DNA from: an uncultured Alistipes sp.
GTDB taxonomy: Bacteria; Bacteroidota; Bacteroidia; Bacteroidales; Rikenellaceae
Assembly: GCF_963931675.1 (NCBI RefSeq)
Contig: NZ_OZ007039.1
Span: 1,397,657 to 1,461,656, forward strand
Direction: 5' to 3'
DNA: 64,000 nt
Shown here one piece after another: positions 9,037 through 17,942 of this stretch (its first letter is position 1; each line of letters starts with the position of its first letter). The position numbers and the translations under genes are program-made. The notes under the pieces are model-generated. The model was not told where the DNA came from and made no database searches. It was given only the letters and a program-made list of their open reading frames with translations.

Positions 9037-9288
9037 GGCCGTGCCGAGAGAAATATGGGAGAGTGCCGAGGCGTGAGGGTGGAAGGGTGTTGTGTGTCGC
9101 TGGAGCCCGGTTTTGAGGACAGAAGGTTTGGATATCGAGCATGAAGAGCCCCGATGTCGGGCCGGGAGGTGTGTTGGACGAGGCGGGAGAGATCCGAACC
9201 TGTACAACGAGTGCATCCTGTCGGTCAGCCGGAGCGCTCCGAATCTCCGATGGAGAGAATGTGAACAAACCTTAATACTTAAGAAATT

Positions 9289-10833
9289 ATGAAAACCAGA
9301 AACTGCTGTCTGTTGGCTGTCCTGCCGACTGCGGCCCTTGTTCAGGGCTGCGGGGACGCGCCGCATACGTCGCCGAGCCGTCCGAACGTGATTTTTATCT
9401 ACGCCGACGACCTGGGGATCGGAGACCTGAGTTGCTATGGAGCGACGAAGATCTCGACCCCGAATCTCGACCGTCTGGCCTCCCAGGGCCAGCGTTTCAC
9501 GAACGCATACGCCACCTCTGCGACGAGTACACCGTCCCGTTTCGGGCTGCTGACGGGCATGTACCCGTGGCGCCAGCAGAATACGGGCATTGCCCCGGGA
9601 AACTCGGAACTGATCATCGATACGGCCTGCTATACGCTGGCCGATGCCCTGCATGATGCGGGTTATGCGACCGGGGCCGTAGGGAAATGGCATCTGGGTC
9701 TGGGACCGGTCGGGGGTACGGATTTCAATACGGAGATCCGCCCGGGCGCCCGCGACATCGGTTTCGACTATGAGTTTCTGATTCCGGCGACGGTGGACCG
9801 TGTCCCGTGCGTCTTTGTCGAGAACGGCCATGTGGTGGGGCTGGATCCAGAGGATCCGATCACGGTTAGCTACGACCACAAGGTGGGCGACTGGCCGACG
9901 GGCGAGGAGAACCCCGAGCTGGTGAAGCTGAAACCGAGCCAGGGGCATAACAATACGATCATCAACGGCATTCCGCGTATCGGCTGGATGACGGGCGGGA
10001 AGTCTGCGTTGTGGGTTGACGAGAACATTGCCGACACGATTACGGCGAAGGCCACGCGCTTCATCGCCCGGCACAAGGACGAACCCTTCTTCCTCTATAT
10101 GGGTACGCAGGACGTGCATGTCCCGCGAGTTCCGCATCCTCGTTTTGCGGGCAAAAGCGGCCTGGGGACGCGTGGTGACGTGATTCTGCAACTGGACTGG
10201 ACGATCGGCGAGGTGATGCGGACGCTGGACAGCCTGGGGATTGCCGACAATACGTTGTTCATCTTCACGTCGGACAACGGGGCGGTGATCGACGACGGCT
10301 ACCAGGATCAGGCGCTCGAACTGCTGAACGGGCACACCCCGATGGGGATCTACCGGGGCGGGAAATACAGTCTCTACGAGGCGGGGACGCGCATTCCGTT
10401 CATTGTCCGGTGGCCGGCGCGCGTGCAGCCGGGCGTACAACCCGCCCTGTTCTCACAGATCGACGTCTACCGCTCGCTGGCTTCGCTGACTGGGGTGGAT
10501 CTCCCCGCGGCGGCAGCCCCGGACAGCCGTGACCGCCTGCCGGAACTGCTGGGCGAGGGACAAAGCGACCGGGAGTACGTCGTGCAGCAGAACCTGAACA
10601 ATACGCTTGCGATCATTTCGGGGCCGTGGAAGTACCTGGAGCCGAGCGACGGCCCGGCGCTGGAGTTCTGGACGAAGACCGAGCTCGGAAACTCTCCGGA
10701 GGCGCAGCTTTACGATCTGACCGGGGATCCGCGCGAACAGCATAACGTGGCTGCGGAGCATCCGGAAGTGGTTGCCGAACTGGCAGCCCGTTTGGCGGAG
10801 GTCCGCGGTGCGGTGGCTTCGACGGTAAAATAG
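9289..10833 (+). CDS. Ser-type sulfatase lipoprotein (family S1)
   Basis: Hydrolyses sulfate esters, probably on host or dietary glycans. Residues 1-21 form a lipoprotein signal with Cys21 (ALVQGC). The alkaline-phosphatase fold begins with NVIFIYADDLGIGDL, with two metal-binding Asp. The sulfatase signature is S80-T-P-S-R, so Ser80 would be converted to formylglycine by an anaerobic maturase (none in this window). GKWHLGLG and FTSDNGAVIDDG supply further active-site and metal ligands. At 514 residues it has the usual length. The exact sulfated sugar cannot be read from the sequence. It stands alone, ending in a strong terminator. Confidence 0.92.
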   Translation: MKTRNCCLLAVLPTAALVQGCGDAPHTSPSRPNVIFIYADDLGIGDLSCYGATKISTPNLDRLASQGQRFTNAYATSATSTPSRFGLLTGMYPWRQQNTGIAPGNSELIIDTACYTLADALHDAGYATGAVGKWHLGLGPVGGTDFNTEIRPGARDIGFDYEFLIPATVDRVPCVFVENGHVVGLDPEDPITVSYDHKVGDWPTGEENPELVKLKPSQGHNNTIINGIPRIGWMTGGKSALWVDENIADTITAKATRFIARHKDEPFFLYMGTQDVHVPRVPHPRFAGKSGLGTRGDVILQLDWTIGEVMRTLDSLGIADNTLFIFTSDNGAVIDDGYQDQALELLNGHTPMGIYRGGKYSLYEAGTRIPFIVRWPARVQPGVQPALFSQIDVYRSLASLTGVDLPAAAAPDSRDRLPELLGEGQSDREYVVQQNLNNTLAIISGPWKYLEPSDGPALEFWTKTELGNSPEAQLYDLTGDPREQHNVAAEHPEVVAELAARLAEVRGAVASTVK

Positions 10834-10889
10834 CCGGTCGCTGGGTCTCGGCCCCGGAGTACTGGGGGCTGCGGCCCGAGATCTGCAGG

Positions 10890-10926
10890 AAAAATCCCTG
10901 ACGTAATCATACGTCAGGGATTTTTT
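10890..10926. terminator. Bidirectional terminator between sulfatase and tdk
   Basis: Perfect 10-bp stem TCCCTGACGT/ACGTCAGGGA with loop AATCAT, A-run on the left and six T on the right. It serves the two convergent genes. Confidence 0.9.
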
Positions 10927-10962
10927 CGATGGGCGGGTGGCTCTTCCGATTTCGGTGCGGAA

Positions 10963-11547
10963 TTACTCCCGACACTTCTCTTCAGCGAGGCGCAGTTCCC
11001 GAAAACAGTGGCGGCAAATGGGCTCGTAACTGTCCTGCGCACCGAGCAGGACCTGCTTTTCGTCGGCCGTGAGGCGGTGCGAATGGTGTGCGAGGTTCCC
11101 GCAACGGACACAGATGGCATGGACCTTGGTGACGTATTCTGCCGTGGCCATGAGTGCGGGCATGGGCCCGAATGGCTTGCCGGTGTAATCCATGTCGAGC
11201 CCCGCGACGATGACGCGGACGCCGCTGTCGGCCAACTGCCGACAGACCTCCACGATGCTGTCGTCGAAGAACTGGGCCTCGTCAATTCCGACGACATCGA
11301 CGTCGGCGGTCATCAGCAGGATGTTCTGGGGCGATTCGACGGGCGTTGAACGGATGGCGTTTGCGTCGTGCGAGACGACCTCCTCCTCGGAGTAGCGGAC
11401 ATCGATCCGGGGTTTGAAGATTTCGACCTTGAGGTGGGCGAACTGCGCCCTTTTCAGGCGGCGGATCAGCTCTTCGGTCTTTCCGGAGAACATCGATCCG
11501 CAGACGACTTCGATCCAACCCTTTCGGCTGGCATTTTCGAGGAACAT
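10963..11547 (-). CDS. tdk: Thymidine kinase
   Basis: Phosphorylates thymidine to dTMP in the salvage pathway (type II kinase, cytoplasmic). The 194-residue protein has the P-loop [14 protein letters not shown] at 17-30, the Asp-Glu site [10 protein letters not shown] around 100, and two zinc-type pairs, CVRCGNLA and CRHCFREL. It is followed upstream by murA on the same strand with a 72-bp gap. Confidence 0.96.
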   Translation of the reverse strand: MFLENASRKGWIEVVCGSMFSGKTEELIRRLKRAQFAHLKVEIFKPRIDVRYSEEEVVSHDANAIRSTPVESPQNILLMTADVDVVGIDEAQFFDDSIVEVCRQLADSGVRVIVAGLDMDYTGKPFGPMPALMATAEYVTKVHAICVRCGNLAHHSHRLTADEKQVLLGAQDSYEPICRHCFRELRLAEEKCRE

Positions 11548-11619
11548 ACGAGTATTGAGAGCGTTTTTAACGTTTGTTTTTCGGTATCCGGATTTTGTCC
11601 GGGCGGATGGTCCGGGTTA

Positions 11620-12942
11620 CTATCGGACGGCGCATTCGTCGACCCGCTCGATTCGGGCGCCGAGGGCGTTGAGCCGCAGGTCTATATCCTTGTATCCGCG
11701 GTCGATCTGGTCGATATTTTGAATGGTGGAGACCCCGTCGGCGGACATGGCGGCGATGAGCAGGGCGACTCCGGCGCGAATATCGGGGGATGTCATGCGT
11801 GTGGCTCGGAGGTTGATGCGGTGGTCGTGTCCGATGACCGTAGCGCGGTGTGGGTCACAGAGGATGATCTGCGCCCCCATGTCGATGAGTTTGTCGACGA
11901 AGAAGAGACGGCTTTCGAACATCTTTTGGTGGATCAGCACGGCGCCCTTTGCCTGTGTGGCGACGACGAGGAAGATCGACAGCAGGTCGGGGGTCAACCC
12001 GGGCCAGGTGGCATCGGCGATGGTCATGATCGATCCGTCGAGGAAGGTTTCGATGCTGTAGTGGTCCTGCTGGGGGATGTAGATGTCGTCTCCGCGCTGT
12101 TCGAACTGAATTCCCATGCGTGCGAACTGGGCGGGTATGATGCCGAGGTTCTCGTAGGAGACGTTTCGGATGGTGAGCTCCGAGCGGTTCATGGCGGCCA
12201 TTCCGATGAAGCTTCCGACCTCGATCATGTCGGGCAGGAGGGTGTGTTCCGTGCCTCCGAGGGCGTCGACGCCCTCGATGGTCAGCAGGTTCGATGCGAT
12301 TCCGGATATTTTCGCGCCCATGCGGTTGAGCATCCTGCAGAGCTGCTGTACGTAGGGTTCGCAGGCTGCGTTGTAGATGGTGGTGACGCCGGGGGTCATG
12401 ACGGCGGCCATGACGATGTTGGCGGTACCGGTCACGGACGCCTCGTCGAGGAGCATGTAGGTGCCCTTTAGTTCCCGGCCCTCGACCATGAAGAACTCGT
12501 CTGCGATGTCGAAATTGAACCTGGCTCCGAGTTTCTGGAATCCGAGGAAATGGGTATCGAGACGCCGTCGGCCGATCTTGTCTCCACCGGGTTTGGGAAT
12601 GTACCCGACCCCGAACCGAGCGAGCATGGGTCCGATGAGCATGACGGATCCGCGCAGCCGGGAGCAGCGTTGGCGGTAGTCGTCGGTCTGGAGGTATTCG
12701 AAATCGATGTCGCGTGCCTGGAAGGCGTATGTATCGTCAGCGAGTTGTTCGACGATGACGCCCATTCGGCGGAGGAGTTCGATGAGTTGGAGGACGTCGA
12801 GGATGCGGGGGATGTTCCGGATGACGACGCGCTCGGGTGTTAGCAGCGTCGCGCAAAGGATCTGGAGGGCTTCGTTTTTGGCGCCCTGAGGGGTTATGGC
12901 CCCGTGGAGACGGTGGCCTCCTTCGACCTTGAATATAGCCAT
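11620..12942 (-). CDS. murA: UDP-N-acetylglucosamine 1-carboxyvinyltransferase, Asp variant
   Basis: First committed step of peptidoglycan synthesis: transfers enolpyruvate from PEP to UDP-GlcNAc. The 440-residue frame starts MAIFKVEGGHRLHG and has the family PQGAKNEALQILCATLLT with the Lys-Asn pair. In the catalytic loop the usual PGGC is PGGDKIGRRRLDTH, with Asp121 where E. coli has Cys115, the residue alkylated by fosfomycin. An Asp here keeps activity in characterised MurAs but removes the drug target. On the minus strand TACCTTTG just upstream (about 13040) may be its -7 element. Confidence 0.95.
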   Translation of the reverse strand: MAIFKVEGGHRLHGAITPQGAKNEALQILCATLLTPERVVIRNIPRILDVLQLIELLRRMGVIVEQLADDTYAFQARDIDFEYLQTDDYRQRCSRLRGSVMLIGPMLARFGVGYIPKPGGDKIGRRRLDTHFLGFQKLGARFNFDIADEFFMVEGRELKGTYMLLDEASVTGTANIVMAAVMTPGVTTIYNAACEPYVQQLCRMLNRMGAKISGIASNLLTIEGVDALGGTEHTLLPDMIEVGSFIGMAAMNRSELTIRNVSYENLGIIPAQFARMGIQFEQRGDDIYIPQQDHYSIETFLDGSIMTIADATWPGLTPDLLSIFLVVATQAKGAVLIHQKMFESRLFFVDKLIDMGAQIILCDPHRATVIGHDHRINLRATRMTSPDIRAGVALLIAAMSADGVSTIQNIDQIDRGYKDIDLRLNALGARIERVDECAVR

Positions 12943-13090
12943 TTCGGATCTCGGTTAATGGGTTTTGAAGCCACGGGTTCCGGGAGCGGCGGCCGGATTG
13001 CCGACGGTTTCCGGAACTGTTGCTTTTTCTACAAAGGTAATAGGATTTCGGGCTTTTTGCCTGTCCGGATGAAATATTTTCGTGAAAAAT

Positions 13091-13121
13091 TTTTGCGGAT
13101 CATTTTTTTGTTGTACTTTTG
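13091..13121 (+). promoter_or_regulatory. Promoter of rpmH
   Basis: TTTTG at 13091, 18-bp spacer, then TACTTTTG at 13114-13121: a Bacteroidetes -33/-7 pair about 40 bp before the L34 start. Confidence 0.7.
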
Positions 13122-13162
13122 CAATCCGTAAAAATGTCAGAAACAACAAAAAACAGATAGCT

Positions 13163-13330
13163 ATGGCAATGAAGAGAACTTACCAGCCTTCGCGTCGGAA
13201 GCGGATCAACAAGCACGGTTTCCGTGCTCGTATGGCTACGGCCAACGGACGCAAGGTGCTGGCAGCGCGCCGCGCAAAGGGCCGCAAGAAGCTGACGGTA
13301 TCGGACGAGTCGACGTTCAAGTACGCATAG
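13163..13330 (+). CDS. rpmH: 50S ribosomal protein L34
   Basis: A 55-residue, very basic protein with the L34 signature [19 protein letters not shown] and [18 protein letters not shown]. It binds 23S rRNA in the large subunit. Either ATG 13163 or ATG 13169 (giving MKRTYQPS, the usual L34 start) is possible. Longer upstream readings would cross the promoter. It is a single-gene unit with its own promoter and terminator, not linked to rnpA or dnaA here. Confidence 0.96.
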   Translation: MAMKRTYQPSRRKRINKHGFRARMATANGRKVLAARRAKGRKKLTVSDESTFKYA

Positions 13331-13354
13331 TTTGTTGCAGGCAGAGAGCGACAG

Positions 13355-13382
13355 GCCGGTTCCGCGGGGAGCCGGCTTTTTT
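13355..13382 (+). terminator. Terminator of rpmH
   Basis: GCCGGTT/AGCCGGC stem with an 8-nt loop and six T residues, 25 bp after the stop codon. Confidence 0.85.
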
Positions 13383-13414
13383 GATTTTTCCGAATTTTGC
13401 AGGGAATCCGAATC

Positions 13415-14458
13415 ATGAAGATTGAGTTTTCGACCGAACGACTTGTTTTGCGCCCGTGGCGGGCGGAGGATGCCGCGGCGCTTTTTGCCGTGGCCCGGGA
13501 TCCGCAGGTGGGTCCTGCCGCGGGATGGCCTCCGCACCGGAGTGAGGCGGAGAGTGGCGAGGTGATCCGGACGGTCTTTTCGGCTCCGGAGACCTATGCC
13601 GTGGCTCTGCGCGGGACGGATTGTCCGATCGGATGCGTGGGTCTGCTCTTCCCGGCATCGGCCCATTTCCCGATCGGAGCATCCGAAGCCGAAGTCGGCT
13701 ACTGGCTCGGAAGCGTCTGGTGGGGCCGGGGATTGATCCCCGAAGCGTTGAGCGAACTGATGCGCCATGCCTTCGGGACGCTGGGCCTTACGGGATTGTG
13801 GGGCAGCTGCTTTCCCGACAACCGTGCTTCGCGGCGGGTGCTGGAGAAGTGCGGTTTCGGTTACGTACGGACCGAAGCGGCGTTGCCGGTCTGCTCCGAC
13901 GGATCGCAACACACCGGAGAGCTTTGGCACCTGACGCGCGAGGCGTGGCGGGCCTCGCAGGGCATTACCCTGCGCCGGGCCGCCGAATCCGACATTCCGC
14001 TGATCCGGCAGGTTGCCGGAGTTGCCTTCCCGGCGACCTATCGGGAGATCCTGACTCCGGCGCAGCTCGACTACATGATGGCGTGGATGTACTCCGAGGA
14101 GAGTCTTCGGGAGCAGTTCCGCGAGGGGCATTGCTTCTACCTGGCTTTTGAGGGCGGCGATCCGGTGGGCTACGTATCGGTCGAACGGGAAGGCGAGCGC
14201 CTTTTCCACCTGCAGAAGATCTACGTGCTGCCCCGCTGTCAGGGTTCCGGTATCGGGCGACGGCTTTTCCAGCGGGCCGTGGAGCATGTCCGGACGAACT
14301 GTCCGGGTCCCTGCCGCATGGAGTTGAACGTCAACCGCCACAACCGGGCGCTGCATTTCTACGAACGGATGGGGATGCGCCGCCTGCGTGAAGGGGATTT
14401 CCCGATCGGCGAGGGTTTTTATATGAATGACTACATTATGGGGCTGGATCTCGAATAA
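13415..14458 (+). CDS. Tandem GNAT acetyltransferase (RimJ/RimL-like plus second GNAT)
   Basis: Two acetyl-CoA-dependent N-acetyltransferase domains in one 347-residue chain. Domain 1 (1-170) starts TERLVLRPWRAEDAAALF and has the RimJ/RimL pattern GYWLGSVWWGRGLIPEAL and DNRASRRVLEKCGF. Domain 2 (about 185-345) starts ITLRRAAESDIPLIRQVAG and has the acetyl-CoA loop VLPRCQGSGIGRRLF and NVNRHNRALHFYERMGM. The substrates are not readable; domain 1 families act on protein N-termini or small amines. The ATG at 13415 is preferred because the upstream TTG at 13397 adds only six residues with no family match. Confidence 0.9.
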   Translation: MKIEFSTERLVLRPWRAEDAAALFAVARDPQVGPAAGWPPHRSEAESGEVIRTVFSAPETYAVALRGTDCPIGCVGLLFPASAHFPIGASEAEVGYWLGSVWWGRGLIPEALSELMRHAFGTLGLTGLWGSCFPDNRASRRVLEKCGFGYVRTEAALPVCSDGSQHTGELWHLTREAWRASQGITLRRAAESDIPLIRQVAGVAFPATYREILTPAQLDYMMAWMYSEESLREQFREGHCFYLAFEGGDPVGYVSVEREGERLFHLQKIYVLPRCQGSGIGRRLFQRAVEHVRTNCPGPCRMELNVNRHNRALHFYERMGMRRLREGDFPIGEGFYMNDYIMGLDLE

Positions 14459-14494
14459 CCGATGGGCATACTTGTCGGTCGACATCTCCCCGGC

Positions 14495-14537
14495 ATACGA
14501 AAAAGCGGAACGGTCTGACCGTTCCGCTTTTTCGTAT
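14495..14537. terminator. Bidirectional terminator, 20-bp perfect stem
   Basis: ATACGAAAAAGCGGAACGGT pairs perfectly with its complement around a 3-nt loop. A and T runs inside the stem make it usable from both sides: for the GNAT gene (+) and for transcripts leaving the DUF4924 gene (-). Confidence 0.85.
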
Positions 14538-14547
14538 ATTCCTCCCG

Positions 14548-14682
14548 GGGTTGCGTCTCCTCCCGGGACTGTGCTCCTTCCTCGGGCTTTGCCTCTCCCT
14601 GGCCTCTCCCTGGTCCCTCCCTGGCTCCTCCCTTCTCGGGTTACGGCCTCTTCTCGGATTGTGCCTCTCTCCACCCCCCCCC
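14548..14682. repeat. Polypyrimidine tract A ending in C9
   Basis: A C/T-rich stretch with imperfect repeats (CCTCTCCCTGG and variants, three in a row near 14590-14630; TCCTCCCGGG twice near 14545-14570), ending in nine C at 14674-14682. It begins two bases after the stop of the DUF4924 gene, so in that transcript it is a purine-rich tail starting with G9. Confidence 0.7.
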
Positions 14683-14684
14683 GG

Positions 14685-15251
14685 TTATGCCTCGGGGTCG
14701 TTTTTGAAGAGGTCGATTTCACCCCGCTCGACCTTTCCGTAGAGATCGGCCAACTCGGCAATCACCGGCGAGATGAATTCCAACGTGTCTGTGACGGCGG
14801 ATTTGTTGCCTTCACCCTTGATGCGGTAGAGCATGGCGGCGTAGAGGGCCCGGAAACAGAGTTCGGTATCGCTCATGCCGGGATTCCCGATTACGGCGCG
14901 CAGGCGCGGCAATTCGGGTTCGAGCCGTGCGAACGTGTGTCGGTAATGCTCCCCGACGGGTAGTTTCATCAATTGGAGATGGAGGTCGTGCAGGTCCTGA
15001 ATCAGATGCAGCGTGTGTTCGAGATGTCCCTTCTCCTCCTTGCCTTCCTGTTGGAGGAGGTTTGCCAGGTCGAGGTACCAGAGCAGGAAGATGTGTTTCT
15101 GCTCTTCGGCAATATCCTTGCGGGGCGCGATCAGGGTCGAGAAGATAGCCTCGGGACTGAACTGCAGGGCCCGCAACAGGTCCTCCAGCTGCCAGAGGTA
15201 GAGGATGTATTCAGCGATATTCTCGCGCCGTTTGGCTTTGGCAATATCCAT
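14685..15251 (-). CDS. DUF4924 family protein
   Basis: A 188-residue, mostly helical cytoplasmic protein found in Bacteroidetes; I recognise the DUF4924 pattern (AKAKRRENIAEYILYLWQLEDLLRA at the start, EEQKHIFLLWYLDLANLLQQEG, and FISPVIAELADLYGKVERG at the end). Function unknown. It lies downstream of the phosphate transporter on the same strand, with polypyrimidine tract B between them and tract A after it. Confidence 0.8.
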   Translation of the reverse strand: MDIAKAKRRENIAEYILYLWQLEDLLRALQFSPEAIFSTLIAPRKDIAEEQKHIFLLWYLDLANLLQQEGKEEKGHLEHTLHLIQDLHDLHLQLMKLPVGEHYRHTFARLEPELPRLRAVIGNPGMSDTELCFRALYAAMLYRIKGEGNKSAVTDTLEFISPVIAELADLYGKVERGEIDLFKNDPEA

Positions 15252-15267
15252 GTTGTTTATTTTTTAC

Positions 15268-15399
15268 CCATTTCTTTCGTTTCCCGCCTTCCGCCTTCCG
15301 CCTTCCGCCTCTCGTCTTCCGCCTCCCGTCTCCCGCTTCTTTCCTCTCTTTTCCCCTCTTTCCTGTCGCCACTCGTCTCTCTCCACGCTACCCCCCCCC
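15268..15399. repeat. Polypyrimidine tract B ending in C9
   Basis: C/T-rich stretch with short tandem units (CGCCTTC three times near 15290-15308, then CGTCTTC, CGCCTCC variants), ending in nine C at 15391-15399. It starts five bases after the phosphate transporter stop and fills the gap before the DUF4924 gene. Confidence 0.7.
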
Positions 15400-15404
15400 G
15401 CACT

Positions 15405-17630
15405 CTATTTGATCCAGGTTTTGGGTCCCGAGAGGTGTTTGAGAAAGTATTGCTGGGACTTGAGCAGGTTGCGCGACTGGAGCACCATGTTCTTGGTCTC
15501 GGTCAGGATCGTGAGGTAGAGCATCGAGGCTTTGGTATTGGACTTGGCCTCGTTGATTCGGGTGAGTTCGGACTTGATGGCCTCGGCGATCGACTCGAAG
15601 AGCTGGTCGCGCATCGTGAGTACGGTTTCGATTTCGGAGAAGTCGCCCTCGCGCAGCATCTGGTTGATGCGTCGGTAGATCGATTCCACGTCGTCGTTGA
15701 TCGACATCAGGTCTCGGGTCTGTTCCATCGACATGCCTTCGTGGTTGTTGTCGATGTGCTCGAATGCCGGGCGGGTGATGTGCATCAGGGCTTTGGTCAT
15801 TTCGTTGAGGTAGTCGACGACCTGGACGTAGTAGTGGGCGGTATTGACATCCTCGCCCTGGAGCTTCTTGAGGGTGGGGAGGAGCGAATATTTGCGTTCG
15901 CGGGAGTGGTAGAAGAGGTCGTTGGACTCCTTGACCATGTCGCGGAGGACCTTTCTGTTCTCCTTGAATACGGCGATGAGCGTGCGGTCGTAGATCTTCG
16001 TGGCGGACTCCATCGTGGCACAGACTTCGTCGCGGAGGTCTGTGATGATGTCCTCGTTGGTTCGGATCTGCTGGCGGACAGCGGTACTTTCCTTGTCTTT
16101 CTTGAGGAAGTTGCTGTGGATAAGCATCCATCCGCAGAGGATCGTGATGATGATTAACACGGGTGTTCCGCCGTAGATGAGCGCAAAACCGACGACCAGT
16201 GCGATGAGGAATCCTCCGAGCGCGGTGATGAACCAACCTGCGACGACGGTCATGACGCCTGAGATGCGGTACACGGCGCTTTCGCGCCCCCAGGCCCGGT
16301 CAGCGAGCGAGGAACCCATGGCGACCATGAAGCATACGTAGGTGGTCGAAAGGGGGAGTTTCAGCGAGGTGGCCATGGCGATCAGAAGGGCTGACGTAGT
16401 TAGGTTTACCGTGGCTCGGATCATGTCGTAGGGGGCCCCGCTGTGCTCGACATCCTCGAATTCGAAACGGCGGGAGATTGCCTCCCGGGCTTTCGGGGGG
16501 ATGACCCGTTCGATTCCCGCATTGATGTTGAGAGCAGCGCGTACGATCGTGCGGGAGAAGAGCGACGAACCGTATTGTTCCTGTCCTTCATCGCCCTGCG
16601 CCGAGAGCGAGATCTCGGTTTCAGTGACGTGCATGGCCTTCTTGGAGGTCCAGAGCGTGAGGATCATCATGGCTCCGGCCGCGAGCAGGATGAGGAAATT
16701 TGCGGGCACGTTTTCGTTGAGAGCCTCCATGAGCATTCCGGCGTCTCCGGAGTGTCGGGCGATGGAGTATGCGTCGAATCCGGCTACGGGTACGCCGATG
16801 AAGTTGACGAGGTCGTTACCTGCGAATGCAAGGGCCAGGGCGAAGGTTCCGCAGAGGATCGTGATGCGGAGGATGTTGATCTTGAGGCGCTGGATGAAGA
16901 AGAGCGTCATGGAGCATATGACCCAGCAGATGAAGATGGCGAGGAGCAGGTGGCTGTCGATCCACTGGATGAAGGCGTGCCCTGCGAGGATGGACTTCAG
17001 ACCCTTGAACACGGCGAAGTAGATGATTGCCGTGAGCGAGGCTCCGCACCAGAGGGACCCGTACCGATGGAATACCGCGGTGTACCGGAATGAGAAGATG
17101 AGCCGCGAGATGTACATGACGATGGTTCCGCAGGTGAATGCGATGACCACGGATAGGAGGATCGCGGAGACGATACCCATCGCTCGGGAGGTGTTAATGT
17201 ACTGTCCGAGGGATGTGATGCCTTGTGCGGGGTCGTTCGAGATCTTGTAGATGGATACGGCGATGGCGGATCCCAGGAGACAGAAAATGAGCGACACGGT
17301 CGTGGATGTGGGGAGTCCCCAGGAGTTGTACAGGTCGAGGAGGATGACGTTTGCGAACATGACGCCGAGGTAGAGCATCATCACCTCGTGGAAGGTGAAT
17401 AGTCCGGGGTTGAACATGCCGCTTCGTGCGACCTCCATCATTCCGCTGGAGGTTACGACTCCGATGATGATGCCGAAGGATGCGACGGCAAGGATGATCT
17501 TCATGTGAGCGGCTTTCGAACCGATTGCGGAGTTCAGGAAGTTTACGGCGTCGTTTGTCACGCCGACAAAGAGTCCGGAAACTGCGAGAATACCCAGAAT
17601 CCCGACGATGAAGGTGTAGATGTCACTCAT
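15405..17630 (-). CDS. Inorganic phosphate transporter (PHO4/Pit family) with C-terminal helical domain
   Basis: Inner-membrane phosphate permease of the PHO4 family. The 741-residue chain has the duplicated PHO4 signature: GVTNDAVNFLNSAIGS near residue 25 with SWGLPTSTTVSLIFCLLGSA near 105, and LTTSALLIAMATSLKLPLSTTYVCF near 415. About ten or more membrane segments fill residues 1-520. Residues 520-741 are soluble helices (TDLRDEVCATMESATKIYDR and onward) resembling a PhoU-like regulatory bundle. An upstream palindrome (17698-17709) may bind a regulator; dependence on phosphate is not shown by the sequence. Confidence 0.92.
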   Translation of the reverse strand: MSDIYTFIVGILGILAVSGLFVGVTNDAVNFLNSAIGSKAAHMKIILAVASFGIIIGVVTSSGMMEVARSGMFNPGLFTFHEVMMLYLGVMFANVILLDLYNSWGLPTSTTVSLIFCLLGSAIAVSIYKISNDPAQGITSLGQYINTSRAMGIVSAILLSVVIAFTCGTIVMYISRLIFSFRYTAVFHRYGSLWCGASLTAIIYFAVFKGLKSILAGHAFIQWIDSHLLLAIFICWVICSMTLFFIQRLKINILRITILCGTFALALAFAGNDLVNFIGVPVAGFDAYSIARHSGDAGMLMEALNENVPANFLILLAAGAMMILTLWTSKKAMHVTETEISLSAQGDEGQEQYGSSLFSRTIVRAALNINAGIERVIPPKAREAISRRFEFEDVEHSGAPYDMIRATVNLTTSALLIAMATSLKLPLSTTYVCFMVAMGSSLADRAWGRESAVYRISGVMTVVAGWFITALGGFLIALVVGFALIYGGTPVLIIITILCGWMLIHSNFLKKDKESTAVRQQIRTNEDIITDLRDEVCATMESATKIYDRTLIAVFKENRKVLRDMVKESNDLFYHSRERKYSLLPTLKKLQGEDVNTAHYYVQVVDYLNEMTKALMHITRPAFEHIDNNHEGMSMEQTRDLMSINDDVESIYRRINQMLREGDFSEIETVLTMRDQLFESIAEAIKSELTRINEAKSNTKASMLYLTILTETKNMVLQSRNLLKSQQYFLKHLSGPKTWIK

Positions 17631-17655
17631 GCTGAAATTCAGTGCAAATGCTGAG

Positions 17656-17709
17656 CAAATTTACTTGAAATTTCCCGATGAAACGGAATTGACACTGAAT
17701 GTTAACATT
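17656..17709 (-). promoter_or_regulatory. Promoter region of the phosphate transporter with a 12-bp palindrome
   Basis: TAAATTTG (minus strand, 17663-17656) fits a -7 element, without a clear -33. About 35 bp further upstream is the perfect palindrome AATGTTAACATT (17698-17709), at a position suited to an activator. The rest of the gap to 17887 shows only short hairpin-prone GC motifs. Confidence 0.4.
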
Positions 17710-17887
17710 AATTTAACGTGGGATTGTTCGAAATCTCCTTTGGAGCGGCTTTTGGGGCCTTTGGTTCCGGGAGCTCCGACCCGCGAAAACGAAGCGGGGG
17801 CTTGAAAAACGGACCGTGCTGCCCGAAAAACGGGCGAGCCGTTCAGAAGAGAGGACCGTTCAAGAACGAAGCGGACCCTTCAAAAGC

Positions 17888-17917
17888 GAGACGGGCCGCC
17901 TGAAAGGGGCCCGTCTC
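17888..17917 (-). terminator. Terminator downstream of the EF-G2-like gene
   Basis: GAGACGGGCC/GGCCCGTCTC stem with a 10-nt loop, followed on the minus strand by CGCTTTTG. The T-run is short, so it is a weaker candidate than the others. Confidence 0.6.
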
Positions 17918-17942
17918 TGTGGGTTCAGTCCGATTCGGGGAA

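Noticed and set aside
8326..10440. A 704-codon minus-strand frame over the TPR and sulfatase genes.
   Set aside because: Arg/His/Gln-rich shadow; both sense genes have clear families.
11368..12471. A 367-codon plus-strand frame over tdk and murA.
   Set aside because: It is the shadow of two certain genes and its translation is low-complexity acidic sequence.
14548..15399. Phase-variable coding repeats at the C9 tracts.
   Set aside because: All four C9 runs lie outside coding frames, so slippage would not switch a protein on or off directly.
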